DNA of 8,138 nucleotides from positions 1-8,138 of the forward strand of contig JAQVNT010000066.1 of NCBI GenBank assembly GCA_028702975.1, written 5' to 3'. Both the position numbers and the translations under genes were made by a program. The DNA comes from Candidatus Delongbacteria bacterium. GTDB taxonomy: Bacteria > UBA4055. Of this stretch, positions 1 through 4,836 are shown one piece after another (within the stretch, counting starts at the first letter, position 1; every line of letters begins with the position of its first letter). Under the pieces are notes generated by a model. It was not told the origin of the DNA. It saw nothing but the letters and a program-made list of their open reading frames with translations, and searched no databases.

Positions 1-3
1 TGG

Positions 4-73
4 TGCATTTCATCCCGTAAATAATGCATTTCGTCGGACAAGGCTTTGAGAAACGACATTAATATTTTATTTT
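4..73 (+). promoter_or_regulatory. Cassette 1 promoter with upstream box
   Basis: TGCATTTC occurs at 4-11 and again at 25-32, a spacing of 21 bp or two helical turns. The second copy is part of the box TGCATTTCGTCGGA (25-38), which is identical in all three cassettes. The box ends 6 bp before TTTGAG (45-50), and TATTTT (68-73) follows after 17 bp. Read as TTGAGA with a 16-bp spacer, this is a recognisable but weaker sigma-70 promoter than that of copy 3. The fixed geometry suggests an activator site just upstream of -35. Confidence 0.6.
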
Positions 74-79
74 TCAAAC

Positions 80-147
80 GGAATATTAACTCATACTCCT
101 CAACACTCACTCCTCAACGAAAAGGTCTCAGAAATGAGACCTTTTTT
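80..147 (+). ncRNA. Candidate small RNA, about 70 nt
   Basis: Transcription from the cassette 1 promoter would start near 80 and stop in the T-run at 142-147. No ORF with an SD lies inside. The 5' half is AT-rich and apparently unstructured and carries ACTCCTCA twice (95-102 and 109-116). The 3' half is a terminator hairpin with a GAAA loop. A single-stranded CU-rich region followed by a Rho-independent terminator is the usual layout of trans-acting bacterial sRNAs. CUCCUCA is complementary to purine-rich ribosome binding sites. The start point is inferred, and the element could equally be a decayed remnant. Confidence 0.5.
120..147 (+). terminator. Rho-independent terminator, cassette 1
   Basis: A perfect 11-bp stem (AAAAGGTCTCA at 120-130 with TGAGACCTTTT at 135-145) closes a GAAA tetraloop (131-134) and runs into a T-tract at 142-147. 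It insulates the kinase promoter at 180 from upstream transcription. Confidence 0.93.
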
Positions 148-179
148 ATTTTGTGCTTATCAGGTTACGAGTCGTGAGC

Positions 180-208
180 TTGACAAAAAACATAAATTAG
201 ATTATAAT
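180..208 (+). promoter_or_regulatory. Consensus sigma-70 promoter of kinase gene
   Basis: TTGACA (180-185) and TATAAT (203-208) match the sigma-70 consensus exactly with a 17-bp spacer. The start site should fall near 215, leaving a leader of only about 20 nt before the SD GGAG (227-230) and the ATG at 237. Expression is therefore probably strong and constitutive unless a repressor acts here. Confidence 0.88.
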
Positions 209-236
209 TCTCGAAATAAAATAACCGGAGCCGGCA

Positions 237-1265
237 ATGTCAGAATTTTTTCCTGTTCAGAAAACGATCTTATCATGCGAAGCGATCAAAGATAAAATCC
301 TTTCTCAGTATGATATTGAACAAGATCACACCTGCAGATTTATCAGACATGGGCTGAATGATACATATAAGATCCATAACGATAAAAACACATACTATCT
401 TAGAGTTTACAGATACAACTGGCGAAGCAGAAATGACATTATTTCAGAAATTAAGCTGTTAAACCAGCTTGAGAAGAACGATCAGATATCTGTAGCTGCT
501 CCCGTTATAAAAAATAACGGGGAATATTATACGGAAGTGAATGCGCCTGAAGGTAAGAGATATGCTGTATTGTTCAATTCCGCGGTAGGGGCGGACAGAT
601 CGAAATATGTATTTGACGCTAAAAAAAGTTATAATTACGGTAAAACTCTGGCAAAAATTCATCTTGAAGCGGATAAAAGCAAAAAATTAGACAGATTCCA
701 TATTGATCTCGATCATTTACTTACCGAACCTTTAAAGGATTTGAAGCCTTTCTTCTCAAAAAATATTCAAAATTATGAGTACCTAGAAAATATTTCGGAA
801 AAATTGAGCCGCAAAATTGATAAACTGCTGACCAAAGACAAAACTTATTTCGGAATAATTCACGGCGATTTTCACAGCGGGAATATCTTTCTTGACGAAA
901 ATGATAATCCCTCAGTATTTGATTTTGACTGCTTCGGTTACGGCTGGAGAGCTTATGACATCTCCGTTTTTCTATGGTCATTGTGGGTGTTTCAGGGCTT
1001 TGAACAAAAAGATAAAGCCAAAAGAACCCGATTATGGAATTCATTCCTGAAAGGATACTCCGAAGTCAAAGCTTTGACCAAAGAAGAAATCAAAGCCGCT
1101 TTCGTGTTTGTACCCATAAGACATATCTGGCTATTGGGAGTACATGCCTACTGCTCTGACGATTGGGGTGCCGAATACTTACAGGATAATTTCTTTAACA
1201 GCAGAATCGCATTTATAAAAAAATGGATCGAGTATTTTAATGTTTTGCCTGAAAGGGATAGGTAA
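237..1265 (+). CDS. APH/SrkA-like phosphotransferase (kinase)
   Basis: The 342-residue product has the aminoglycoside/choline kinase fold pattern. It is a cytoplasmic enzyme that would move the ATP gamma-phosphate to a hydroxyl on a small molecule or protein. Visible marks are an N-lobe nucleotide loop (GLNDTYKI, 39-46) and a YYLRVYR strand (53-59). The catalytic Brenner motif HGDFHSGN (209-216) places the catalytic Asp at 211 and the metal-binding Asn at 216. DFD (229-231) is the activation-segment equivalent. The length matches SrkA (YihE) and homoserine-kinase-II-like proteins. The substrate cannot be told; drug resistance is possible but no specific resistance family is evident. The start is fixed by GGAG six bases upstream and by the consensus promoter. 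The gene stands alone, and no strong terminator follows; there is only a 5-bp dyad at 1268-1288. Confidence 0.88.
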   Translation: MSEFFPVQKTILSCEAIKDKILSQYDIEQDHTCRFIRHGLNDTYKIHNDKNTYYLRVYRYNWRSRNDIISEIKLLNQLEKNDQISVAAPVIKNNGEYYTEVNAPEGKRYAVLFNSAVGADRSKYVFDAKKSYNYGKTLAKIHLEADKSKKLDRFHIDLDHLLTEPLKDLKPFFSKNIQNYEYLENISEKLSRKIDKLLTKDKTYFGIIHGDFHSGNIFLDENDNPSVFDFDCFGYGWRAYDISVFLWSLWVFQGFEQKDKAKRTRLWNSFLKGYSEVKALTKEEIKAAFVFVPIRHIWLLGVHAYCSDDWGAEYLQDNFFNSRIAFIKKWIEYFNVLPERDR

Positions 1266-1296
1266 ATTGAGACATGAATAGAATCTCAGATCCCCC

Positions 1297-1325
1297 TTGT
1301 ATTTTATAAATTATTTCCTTAAATT
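1297..1325 (+). promoter_or_regulatory. Candidate promoter of ABC-F leader
   Basis: TTGTAT (1297-1302) and TAAATT (1320-1325) are 17 bp apart. A start near 1332 would give an mRNA leader of about 215 nt before the ABC-F gene, including the short leader ORF at 1366. This is a moderate consensus match in AT-rich DNA and could be chance. Confidence 0.45.
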
Positions 1326-1365
1326 ACTTCCGCACTTGAACATTAACTAAACCGCAGGAGTCGTC

Positions 1366-1395
1366 ATGATCAATATATATTCAATGGGTAATTAG
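1366..1395 (+). CDS. Putative 9-aa leader peptide (uORF)
   Basis: ATG at 1366 opens a nine-codon frame (MINIYSMGN, then TAG). It is preceded by a good SD, GCAGGAG (1354-1360), at 5-base spacing. It ends 153 bases before the ABC-F start. Short translated leaders are known upstream of many ribosome-protection ABC-F genes, where drug-stalled ribosomes change leader folding. The SD, the position and the structured DNA downstream fit that pattern, but a nine-codon ORF can arise by chance and no homologue was compared. Confidence 0.4.
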   Translation: MINIYSMGN

Positions 1396-1462
1396 GATTC
1401 CTGACGGTATTTTAGAATCGCAGCACCTTAAAGTTTTCACATTCTTTTGTTCCGCACAGGTA

Positions 1463-1480
1463 AATTGACGATCGTCAATT
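1463..1480 (+). promoter_or_regulatory. 18-bp perfect palindrome before ABC-F
   Basis: AATTGACGATCGTCAATT is its own reverse complement over 18 bp. As DNA it could be an operator for a dimeric regulator; it also contains TTGACG, a possible -35 element, although no good -10 follows. As RNA it could fold into a 7-bp stem with a GAUC loop. Only a weak U-run follows, so it is not a convincing terminator by itself. Confidence 0.55.
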
Positions 1481-1482
1481 CG

Positions 1483-1547
1483 TTTCCTGATTATTCCGAA
1501 CTTAAATCCGATATTGTTTACAGGAAATGAAAAAGGACGGAGGAAAC
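1483..1547 (+). promoter_or_regulatory. Possible SD-sequestering helix of ABC-F mRNA
   Basis: GTTTCCT (1483-1489) is fully complementary to AGGAAAC (1541-1547), which overlaps the ABC-F SD (GGAGG within 1538-1544). TTTCCTG (1484-1490) can instead pair with CAGGAAA (1521-1527). The two helices exclude each other, so the leader has the ingredients of a translational switch. This comes from complementarity alone, with no energy calculation. Confidence 0.35.
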
Positions 1548-1548
1548 T

Positions 1549-3141
1549 ATGCTTTATATACAAGGACAGAATATAAGTTTTAAATACGAAGAAGCTGAAA
1601 ATGAGATATTGAAAAATATCAGCTTTACAATTGATAAGGACAGCAAGATCGGGCTGATCGGGAGTAACGGATGCGGAAAAACGACTCTGCTGAAGATCCT
1701 GCTCGGGAAACTGAACTTTGAGGGTAATTTATACCGGAATAATGCTGACAATATAGCTTATCTTCCGCAGGAACTTGATCTGAGTAATAATCTTAAGATG
1801 ATAGATTATTACTTTAATACGAGACCTGAGCTTGCGGAATTGCGGAAAAAGCTGTCAGAAAGTGAAGATGATTATGCTGATGACGAAAAGATCGCTTTGC
1901 TCTGGGGAGACTACACAAAATTTGACGGTTTCAGTTTCGAGGCTGATATTTCGAAGATCGCCGGAAAGTTCGGGTTCTGTGAAGATGATCTTGAAAGACT
2001 TGTCTCCTCTTTAAGCGGCGGAGAAAAGACTAAACTTGCATTAGCCTCACTGCTGATAAACGAACCTGATCTTCTGATCTTAGATGAACCTACGAATCAT
2101 ATTGACGAGGATTCTCTGGTCTGGCTTGAAAATTATCTGATCAATTTAAAAATACCTTACATAGTAGTCAGTCATGACCGCAGATTTCTTGACAGCTGCA
2201 CAAAAAAGATATGGGAACTTGGCAGGGACGGATTAAAAGAATACAGCGGAAATTATTCGTTTTATAGACAGGAACAGGAAAGGGAGCTGAATTATAAGAT
2301 CGAAAAGCAGAAGACCGCGAACAGAAAAGTCAAGCAGCTTAAACAGGCTTTTACGAACCGTAAGCAGTGGGCTGAAACACATCAGGCGAGTACCGGAACT
2401 GAAGGAAATGCTAAAACATATAATTCCATCACGAACTTTGCGAAATATGCTATGCAAAAGGCTAAAAACATTGAAGACCGGATGGGAAGACTGATCGTAA
2501 AAGCGGAGTCTGAAAAGCCGTTCATCGAGAAAAAGCGCTCATTTTCGATTGACGGTGAGAGTTCCGGCGGTAATGTTATTCTGAGGGTCGAAGATCTCTC
2601 TTTTCGATTTTCGGATGAGTATCTCATTGAAGGGCTTTCTTTTGAGCTGTATAAAGGAGACAGATTCGCTGTCAGAGGGAAGAACGGAAGCGGCAAGAGC
2701 ACACTTTTGAAGATACTGACAGGCAATTTAGGACCGGAGAAGGGAACGGTAAAATGGTCACCGTCGGTGAAGATAGGTTATTACGCTCAGGAATTTGAAA
2801 ATCTTGACTTTGACAAAACGATATTAGAGGAGGTCACGCAGGGAGACAATCTCCTGCAGACCAAAGCAAGAACGCTTCTCGGGTGTTTAAAGATTGAAAA
2901 AGATATGGTATTCAGGAAGATTGCCGGTTTGAGCATAGGTGAAAGAAGCAAAACTGCTTTGGCTAAAATACTGATGACAGAGCCATCTGTTTTAATTCTT
3001 GATGAACCGACAAATCATCTTGAAATAGAATCGAGAGAAGCACTTGAAAATGCCATATCGGATTATCATGGAACTCTTATCGTTGTTTCGCACGACCGTT
3101 ATTTCAGAGAAAAAGTAACGGATAAGGTGATAATTCTGTAA
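1549..3141 (+). CDS. ABC-F family ATPase
   Basis: The 530-residue product has two nucleotide-binding domains in one chain and no membrane segment, the mark of ABC-F proteins that bind the ribosome E site. Domain 1 has Walker A GSNGCGKT (38-45), Q74, signature LSGGE (155-159), Walker B with LDEP (178-181) and His209. Domain 2 has Walker A GKNGSGKS (377-384), Q414, signature LSIGE (461-465), Walker B with LDEP (484-487) and His515. Both catalytic glutamates (180 and 486) are present. Between the domains lies a long, charged, probably coiled-coil linker (about 240-330), the part that reaches toward P-site tRNA in this family. The ATG at 1549 follows GGAGG closely. It could be a ribosome-protection antibiotic resistance factor or a housekeeping translation factor. 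The long leader with a uORF hints at the former but does not prove it. It lacks its own terminator, so transcripts probably end at 3432-3461. Confidence 0.93.
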   Translation: MLYIQGQNISFKYEEAENEILKNISFTIDKDSKIGLIGSNGCGKTTLLKILLGKLNFEGNLYRNNADNIAYLPQELDLSNNLKMIDYYFNTRPELAELRKKLSESEDDYADDEKIALLWGDYTKFDGFSFEADISKIAGKFGFCEDDLERLVSSLSGGEKTKLALASLLINEPDLLILDEPTNHIDEDSLVWLENYLINLKIPYIVVSHDRRFLDSCTKKIWELGRDGLKEYSGNYSFYRQEQERELNYKIEKQKTANRKVKQLKQAFTNRKQWAETHQASTGTEGNAKTYNSITNFAKYAMQKAKNIEDRMGRLIVKAESEKPFIEKKRSFSIDGESSGGNVILRVEDLSFRFSDEYLIEGLSFELYKGDRFAVRGKNGSGKSTLLKILTGNLGPEKGTVKWSPSVKIGYYAQEFENLDFDKTILEEVTQGDNLLQTKARTLLGCLKIEKDMVFRKIAGLSIGERSKTALAKILMTEPSVLILDEPTNHLEIESREALENAISDYHGTLIVVSHDRYFREKVTDKVIIL

Positions 3142-3179
3142 ATTCTCAAGCTGCCCTTTTCGCCATATAGCATCTTTAC

Positions 3180-3249
3180 TACCTTTCACACCCCCGTTTC
3201 TGCATTTCGTCGGAGTTCCGTTTGATTCTCCCCGTTATCGTGTTAAATT
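3180..3249 (+). promoter_or_regulatory. Cassette 2 promoter with upstream box
   Basis: The box TGCATTTCGTCGGA (3201-3214) ends 6 bp before TTTGAT (3221-3226), and TAAATT (3244-3249) follows after 17 bp. It aligns without gaps to the same segments of copies 1 and 3. The CGTTTCTGCATTTCGTCGGA stretch is identical in copies 2 and 3. Confidence 0.65.
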
Positions 3250-3261
3250 ACCTGTGTAATT
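3246..3261 (+). promoter_or_regulatory. Operator-like dyad, cassette 2
   Basis: AATTAC (3246-3251) and GTAATT (3256-3261) are perfect inverted repeats around CTGT. The dyad overlaps the right half of the -10 element and the expected transcription start, the classic place for a repressor site. In copy 3 the dyad is conserved with arms one base shorter. Confidence 0.5.
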
Positions 3262-3291
3262 GAAATAAAAAGATAAAAAAAGGAGCACAAA

Positions 3292-3402
3292 ATGAAGATA
3301 GATAAAACCCAGATGACAGTAGAAGATAAAAAAGCCGTAGAGGCACTAAACTTCACCTTCAGATTCAGGAACACAATATCAAAATTCAGACACAATTTCT
3401 AA
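3292..3402 (+). CDS. Small basic protein, 36 aa, cassette family
   Basis: The 36-residue product begins MKIDK, continues MTVEDKKAVEALNF and ends near SKFRHNF. An excellent SD, AAGGAG (3280-3285), sits six bases before the ATG. The 41-aa paralogue at 4694 aligns throughout. Differences are synonymous (GTA/GTT Val, CTA/TTA Leu, AGG/AGA Arg) or conservative (Val/Ile, Arg/Lys, Thr/Ser, Ile/Leu), which is the signature of selection on the protein. The predicted charge is about +4. A central FTFRFR run alternates aromatic and basic residues, and there is no signal peptide or clear membrane span. I know of no family it matches. The function is unknown; candidates include an RNA- or ribosome-binding peptide, or a peptide co-encoded with a regulatory RNA. 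Confidence 0.8.
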   Translation: MKIDKTQMTVEDKKAVEALNFTFRFRNTISKFRHNF

Positions 3403-3405
3403 GAT

Positions 3406-3428
3406 ACTCCTCATACACTCACTCCTCA
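3406..3428 (+). other. Doubled ACTCCTCA motif, cassette 2
   Basis: ACTCCTCA occurs at 3406-3413 and 3421-3428, between the small-ORF stop and the terminator. Copy 1 has the same doubled motif at 95-102 and 109-116, and copy 3 has one CTCCTCA at 4827-4833. In RNA, CUCCU can pair with AGGAG of ribosome binding sites, including the SD of this cassette (AAAAGGAGCAC). That allows either self-repression or pairing with other mRNAs. Confidence 0.6.
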
Positions 3429-3431
3429 GCG

Positions 3432-3461
3432 AAAAAGGGACCATAAAAAGTCCCTTTTTTT
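3432..3461 (+). terminator. Rho-independent terminator, cassette 2
   Basis: A 10-bp stem (AAAAAGGGAC at 3432-3441 with GTCCCTTTTT at 3450-3459) closes an 8-nt loop and runs into a T-tract. No other terminator follows the ABC-F gene, so this hairpin probably ends both the small-gene and ABC-F transcripts. The stem sequence differs from copy 1 while the fold is kept. Confidence 0.92.
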
Positions 3462-3472
3462 ATTATAACAAC

Positions 3473-3501
3473 TTGATAAAGAAAATATAATTCATTAAAT
3501 T
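3473..3501 (+). promoter_or_regulatory. Candidate promoter of cysteine synthase gene
   Basis: TTGATA (3473-3478) and TAAATT (3496-3501) have a 17-bp spacer. The -10 region extends to TAAATTTG (3496-3503), which also fits the Bacteroidota -7 pattern TAnnTTTG. It starts 12 bases after the cassette terminator and shares TTGAYAAARAA with the promoters that follow the other two cassettes. Confidence 0.6.
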
Positions 3502-3691
3502 TGGTGCGCCTGGTGTAAAGTGGCAAAAAAATAAGGTAAAAGAGATTTGCAGCTGTTTCCCGACATATATAAAAAGTACCCTTTCTTCGACATCAACATT
3601 TTTTGTTAAAAGTTAACCTTTGAACCATAAGTTCACCCTAAACCTACATACAGGATCTAAAACATCAAATTAAAATTGAGGACAATTCATT
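3502..3691 (+). other. Long leader of cysteine synthase gene
   Basis: If the promoter at 3473 is used, about 180 nt of mRNA precede the ATG at 3692. No ORF with an SD, no intrinsic terminator and no riboswitch or T-box that I recognise is present. The only small structures seen are a 5-bp hairpin, TGAAC-CATAA-GTTCA (3621-3635), and AAAGTTAACC just before it. A second promoter within this stretch is possible. Confidence 0.35.
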
Positions 3692-4585
3692 ATGATATAT
3701 CAGAACATACTGCAGACAATCGGAAATACTCCGCTCGTGCAGATCAGGGGGATCAACCCGAACAGAAGAGTAAAGATATACGCCAAGCTTGAATCTCAAA
3801 ATCCTTCAGGCAGCACAAAAGATAGGATCGCTCTTAAAATGATAGAGCAGGCGGAAGCAGAAGGTCTTTTAAAAAAGGATAAGACGATAATAGAACCGAC
3901 ATCGGGGAATACAGGAATTGCTCTGGCTATGATCGGAGCGGTGAAAGGTTACAAAATAGAGATAGTCATGAGCAGGGCAGTGTCATACGAGCGAGTCCGG
4001 ATGATCAGGTCTTTCGGCGCAAAAGTAACTCTTACAGACGCAGAGCTTGGTACAGACGGTGCGATCATTAGAGCGAGGGAGCTGGTAAAGAAGCATCCTG
4101 AGAAGTACTTTATGCCTGATCAGTTTTCTAACAGGTACAACAGGATCGCTCACTATAAAACGACGGGCGAGGAGATCTGGAAACAGACGAACGGCAGGAT
4201 AGATCATTTCGTTTCCGCGATCGGCACTTCAGGAACTATCATGGGTGTCGGAAAAGCTTTAAAGGAAAATGATCCGAACATTAAGATCGTGTGCGCTCAT
4301 CCCGTTAAAGGTCATTATATACAAGGACTTAAGAACATGGAAGAGGCGATCGTTCCGTCGATCTACGACCCTTCACTTATAGATAAAACTGTAATGGTCG
4401 GGTCAGAGTCAGCTTTCAAAATGACGAAAAAGTTAGCTGTCAGGGAGGGAATATTCGTCGGAATGAGCAGCGGTGCGGCTATGTATGCGGCTCTTGAAGT
4501 GGCTAAAGAGATAAGGACGGGCGTTATTGTAGTGATCTTTCCCGATGGAGGTGAAAAATATATTTCGACAGAGCTGTTTAAGTAG
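3692..4585 (+). CDS. cysM: Cysteine synthase, CysM/CysK family
   Basis: This 297-residue fold-type II PLP enzyme makes L-cysteine from an activated serine (O-acetylserine or O-phosphoserine) and a sulfide donor in the cytoplasm. The PLP-binding lysine is K43 in NPSGSTKDR (37-45). The substrate loop is TSGNTG (70-75) and the PLP phosphate loop is GTSGT (178-182). A PDGGEKY segment (285-291) replaces the PDSGERY often seen. The stretch GLKNMEEAIVPSIYDP (212-227), with the following GIFVGMSSGA, resembles Mycobacterium CysM, an O-phosphoserine enzyme. From memory, a basic residue in that loop sets its substrate; Lys214 sits in about that place. The acceptor is therefore open. Length is normal for CysM. 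The start is fixed by GAGGA (3678-3682). It appears monocistronic, and its stop codon overlaps the regulatory region of cassette 3. Confidence 0.9.
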   Translation: MIYQNILQTIGNTPLVQIRGINPNRRVKIYAKLESQNPSGSTKDRIALKMIEQAEAEGLLKKDKTIIEPTSGNTGIALAMIGAVKGYKIEIVMSRAVSYERVRMIRSFGAKVTLTDAELGTDGAIIRARELVKKHPEKYFMPDQFSNRYNRIAHYKTTGEEIWKQTNGRIDHFVSAIGTSGTIMGVGKALKENDPNIKIVCAHPVKGHYIQGLKNMEEAIVPSIYDPSLIDKTVMVGSESAFKMTKKLAVREGIFVGMSSGAAMYAALEVAKEIRTGVIVVIFPDGGEKYISTELFK

Positions 4586-4653
4586 CATCTCACACCACCG
4601 TTTCTGCATTTCGTCGGACTTGCCTTTGACGGCTCAGAACCATTAGTTATATT
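4584..4653 (+). promoter_or_regulatory. Cassette 3 promoter with upstream box
   Basis: The box TGCATTTCGTCGGA (4605-4618) ends 6 bp before TTTGAC (4625-4630), and TATATT (4648-4653) follows after 17 bp; this equals TTGACG with a 16-bp spacer. It aligns without gaps to 4-73 and 3180-3249. AGCATCTC, 21 bp upstream of the box start, matches TGCATTTC at 6 of 8 positions. Confidence 0.7.
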
Positions 4654-4664
4654 ACCTGTGTAAT
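4651..4664 (+). promoter_or_regulatory. Operator-like dyad, cassette 3
   Basis: ATTAC (4651-4655) and GTAAT (4660-4664) flank CTGT. It overlaps the -10 element and the likely start point, exactly as in copy 2. The shared stretch TTACCTGTGTAATTGAAATA is identical in both copies. Confidence 0.5.
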
Positions 4665-4693
4665 TGAAATAAACATAAAAAAAGGAGCACAAA

Positions 4694-4819
4694 ATGAAGA
4701 TAGATAAATTAGAAAAACTGATGACAGTTGAAGATAAAAAAGCCATAGAGACATTAAACTTCACCTTCAAATTCAGAAACTCGCTGTCAAAATTCAGACA
4801 CAAACTGAATGAATACTAA
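4694..4819 (+). CDS. Small basic protein, 41 aa, cassette family
   Basis: This is a paralogue of the 36-aa protein at 3292. It begins MKIDKLEKL, shares MTVEDKKA, LNFTF and SKFRH with it, and ends LNEY after a slightly longer C-terminus. A two-codon insertion follows MKIDK. AAGGAG (4682-4687) lies six bases before the ATG. Nucleotide identity is high from the promoter through the first codons, and substitutions inside the ORF preserve residue chemistry. No signal peptide, cysteines or hydrophobic span is visible, so a soluble cytoplasmic peptide is most likely. The function is unknown and no known toxin or antitoxin family is recognised. It is transcribed from its own promoter and ends at the terminator 4837-4866. 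Confidence 0.8.
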   Translation: MKIDKLEKLMTVEDKKAIETLNFTFKFRNSLSKFRHKLNEY

Positions 4820-4836
4820 ATACTCTCTCCTCAATG

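Larger units (their letters stand above)
4..147 (+). repeat. Cassette copy 1 (ORF-less)
   Basis: This is the first of three related transcription cassettes; the others are at 3180-3461 and 4584-4866. Positions 4-73 align without gaps to 3180-3249 and 4584-4653. After the -10 element the leader, SD and small ORF of the other copies are missing. The sequence resumes at about 76 with AT-rich DNA that weakly resembles the 3' end of the copy 3 ORF. It then gives the shared CTCCTCA motifs and a terminator. It may be a deletion derivative that lost the ORF, or the original non-coding form. All of this is read directly from alignment by eye. Confidence 0.75.
3180..3461 (+). repeat. Cassette copy 2 (with small ORF)
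   Basis: The order of elements is an upstream half-site-like TACCTTTC (3180-3187), the box (3201-3214), promoter, dyad, SD, 36-codon ORF, two ACTCCTCA motifs and terminator. It shares promoter, dyad, SD and coding sequence with copy 3 at nucleotide level. It lies between the ABC-F gene and the cysteine synthase gene, in the same direction as both. No transposase, terminal inverted repeats or target duplications are visible. Confidence 0.82.

Noticed and set aside
1..59. Minus-strand frame starting at 59 (MSFLKALSDEMHYLRDEMH), open to the window edge
   Set aside because: No SD precedes it. The repeated DEMH comes from the TGCATTTC direct repeat, which is better explained by its fixed spacing to + strand promoters.
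1268..1288. Terminator of the kinase gene
   Set aside because: Only a 5-bp TGAGA/TCTCA stem with an 11-nt loop and no T-tract after it.
2382..2726. 114-codon open frame on the minus strand inside the ABC-F gene
   Set aside because: Antisense shadow of a well-supported gene, with low-complexity Ser/Pro/Leu composition and no SD.
3502..3691. Riboswitch or T-box controlling the cysteine synthase gene
   Set aside because: No SAM-riboswitch or T-box sequence hallmark and no terminator/antiterminator pair could be found by eye.
4..4618. CRISPR array or integron attC series based on the repeated box
   Set aside because: The repeats are kilobases apart with genes between, have no regular spacer, and lack attC core sites or a neighbouring integrase or cas gene.
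4363..4803. 146-codon open frame on the minus strand
   Set aside because: It runs antisense through the cysteine synthase end, the cassette 3 promoter and the small ORF, has no recognisable motif, and is explained by the + strand features.
3292..4819. Type I toxin-antitoxin pair
   Set aside because: The small proteins are charged with no hydrophobic membrane span, and no antisense promoter was seen over them.
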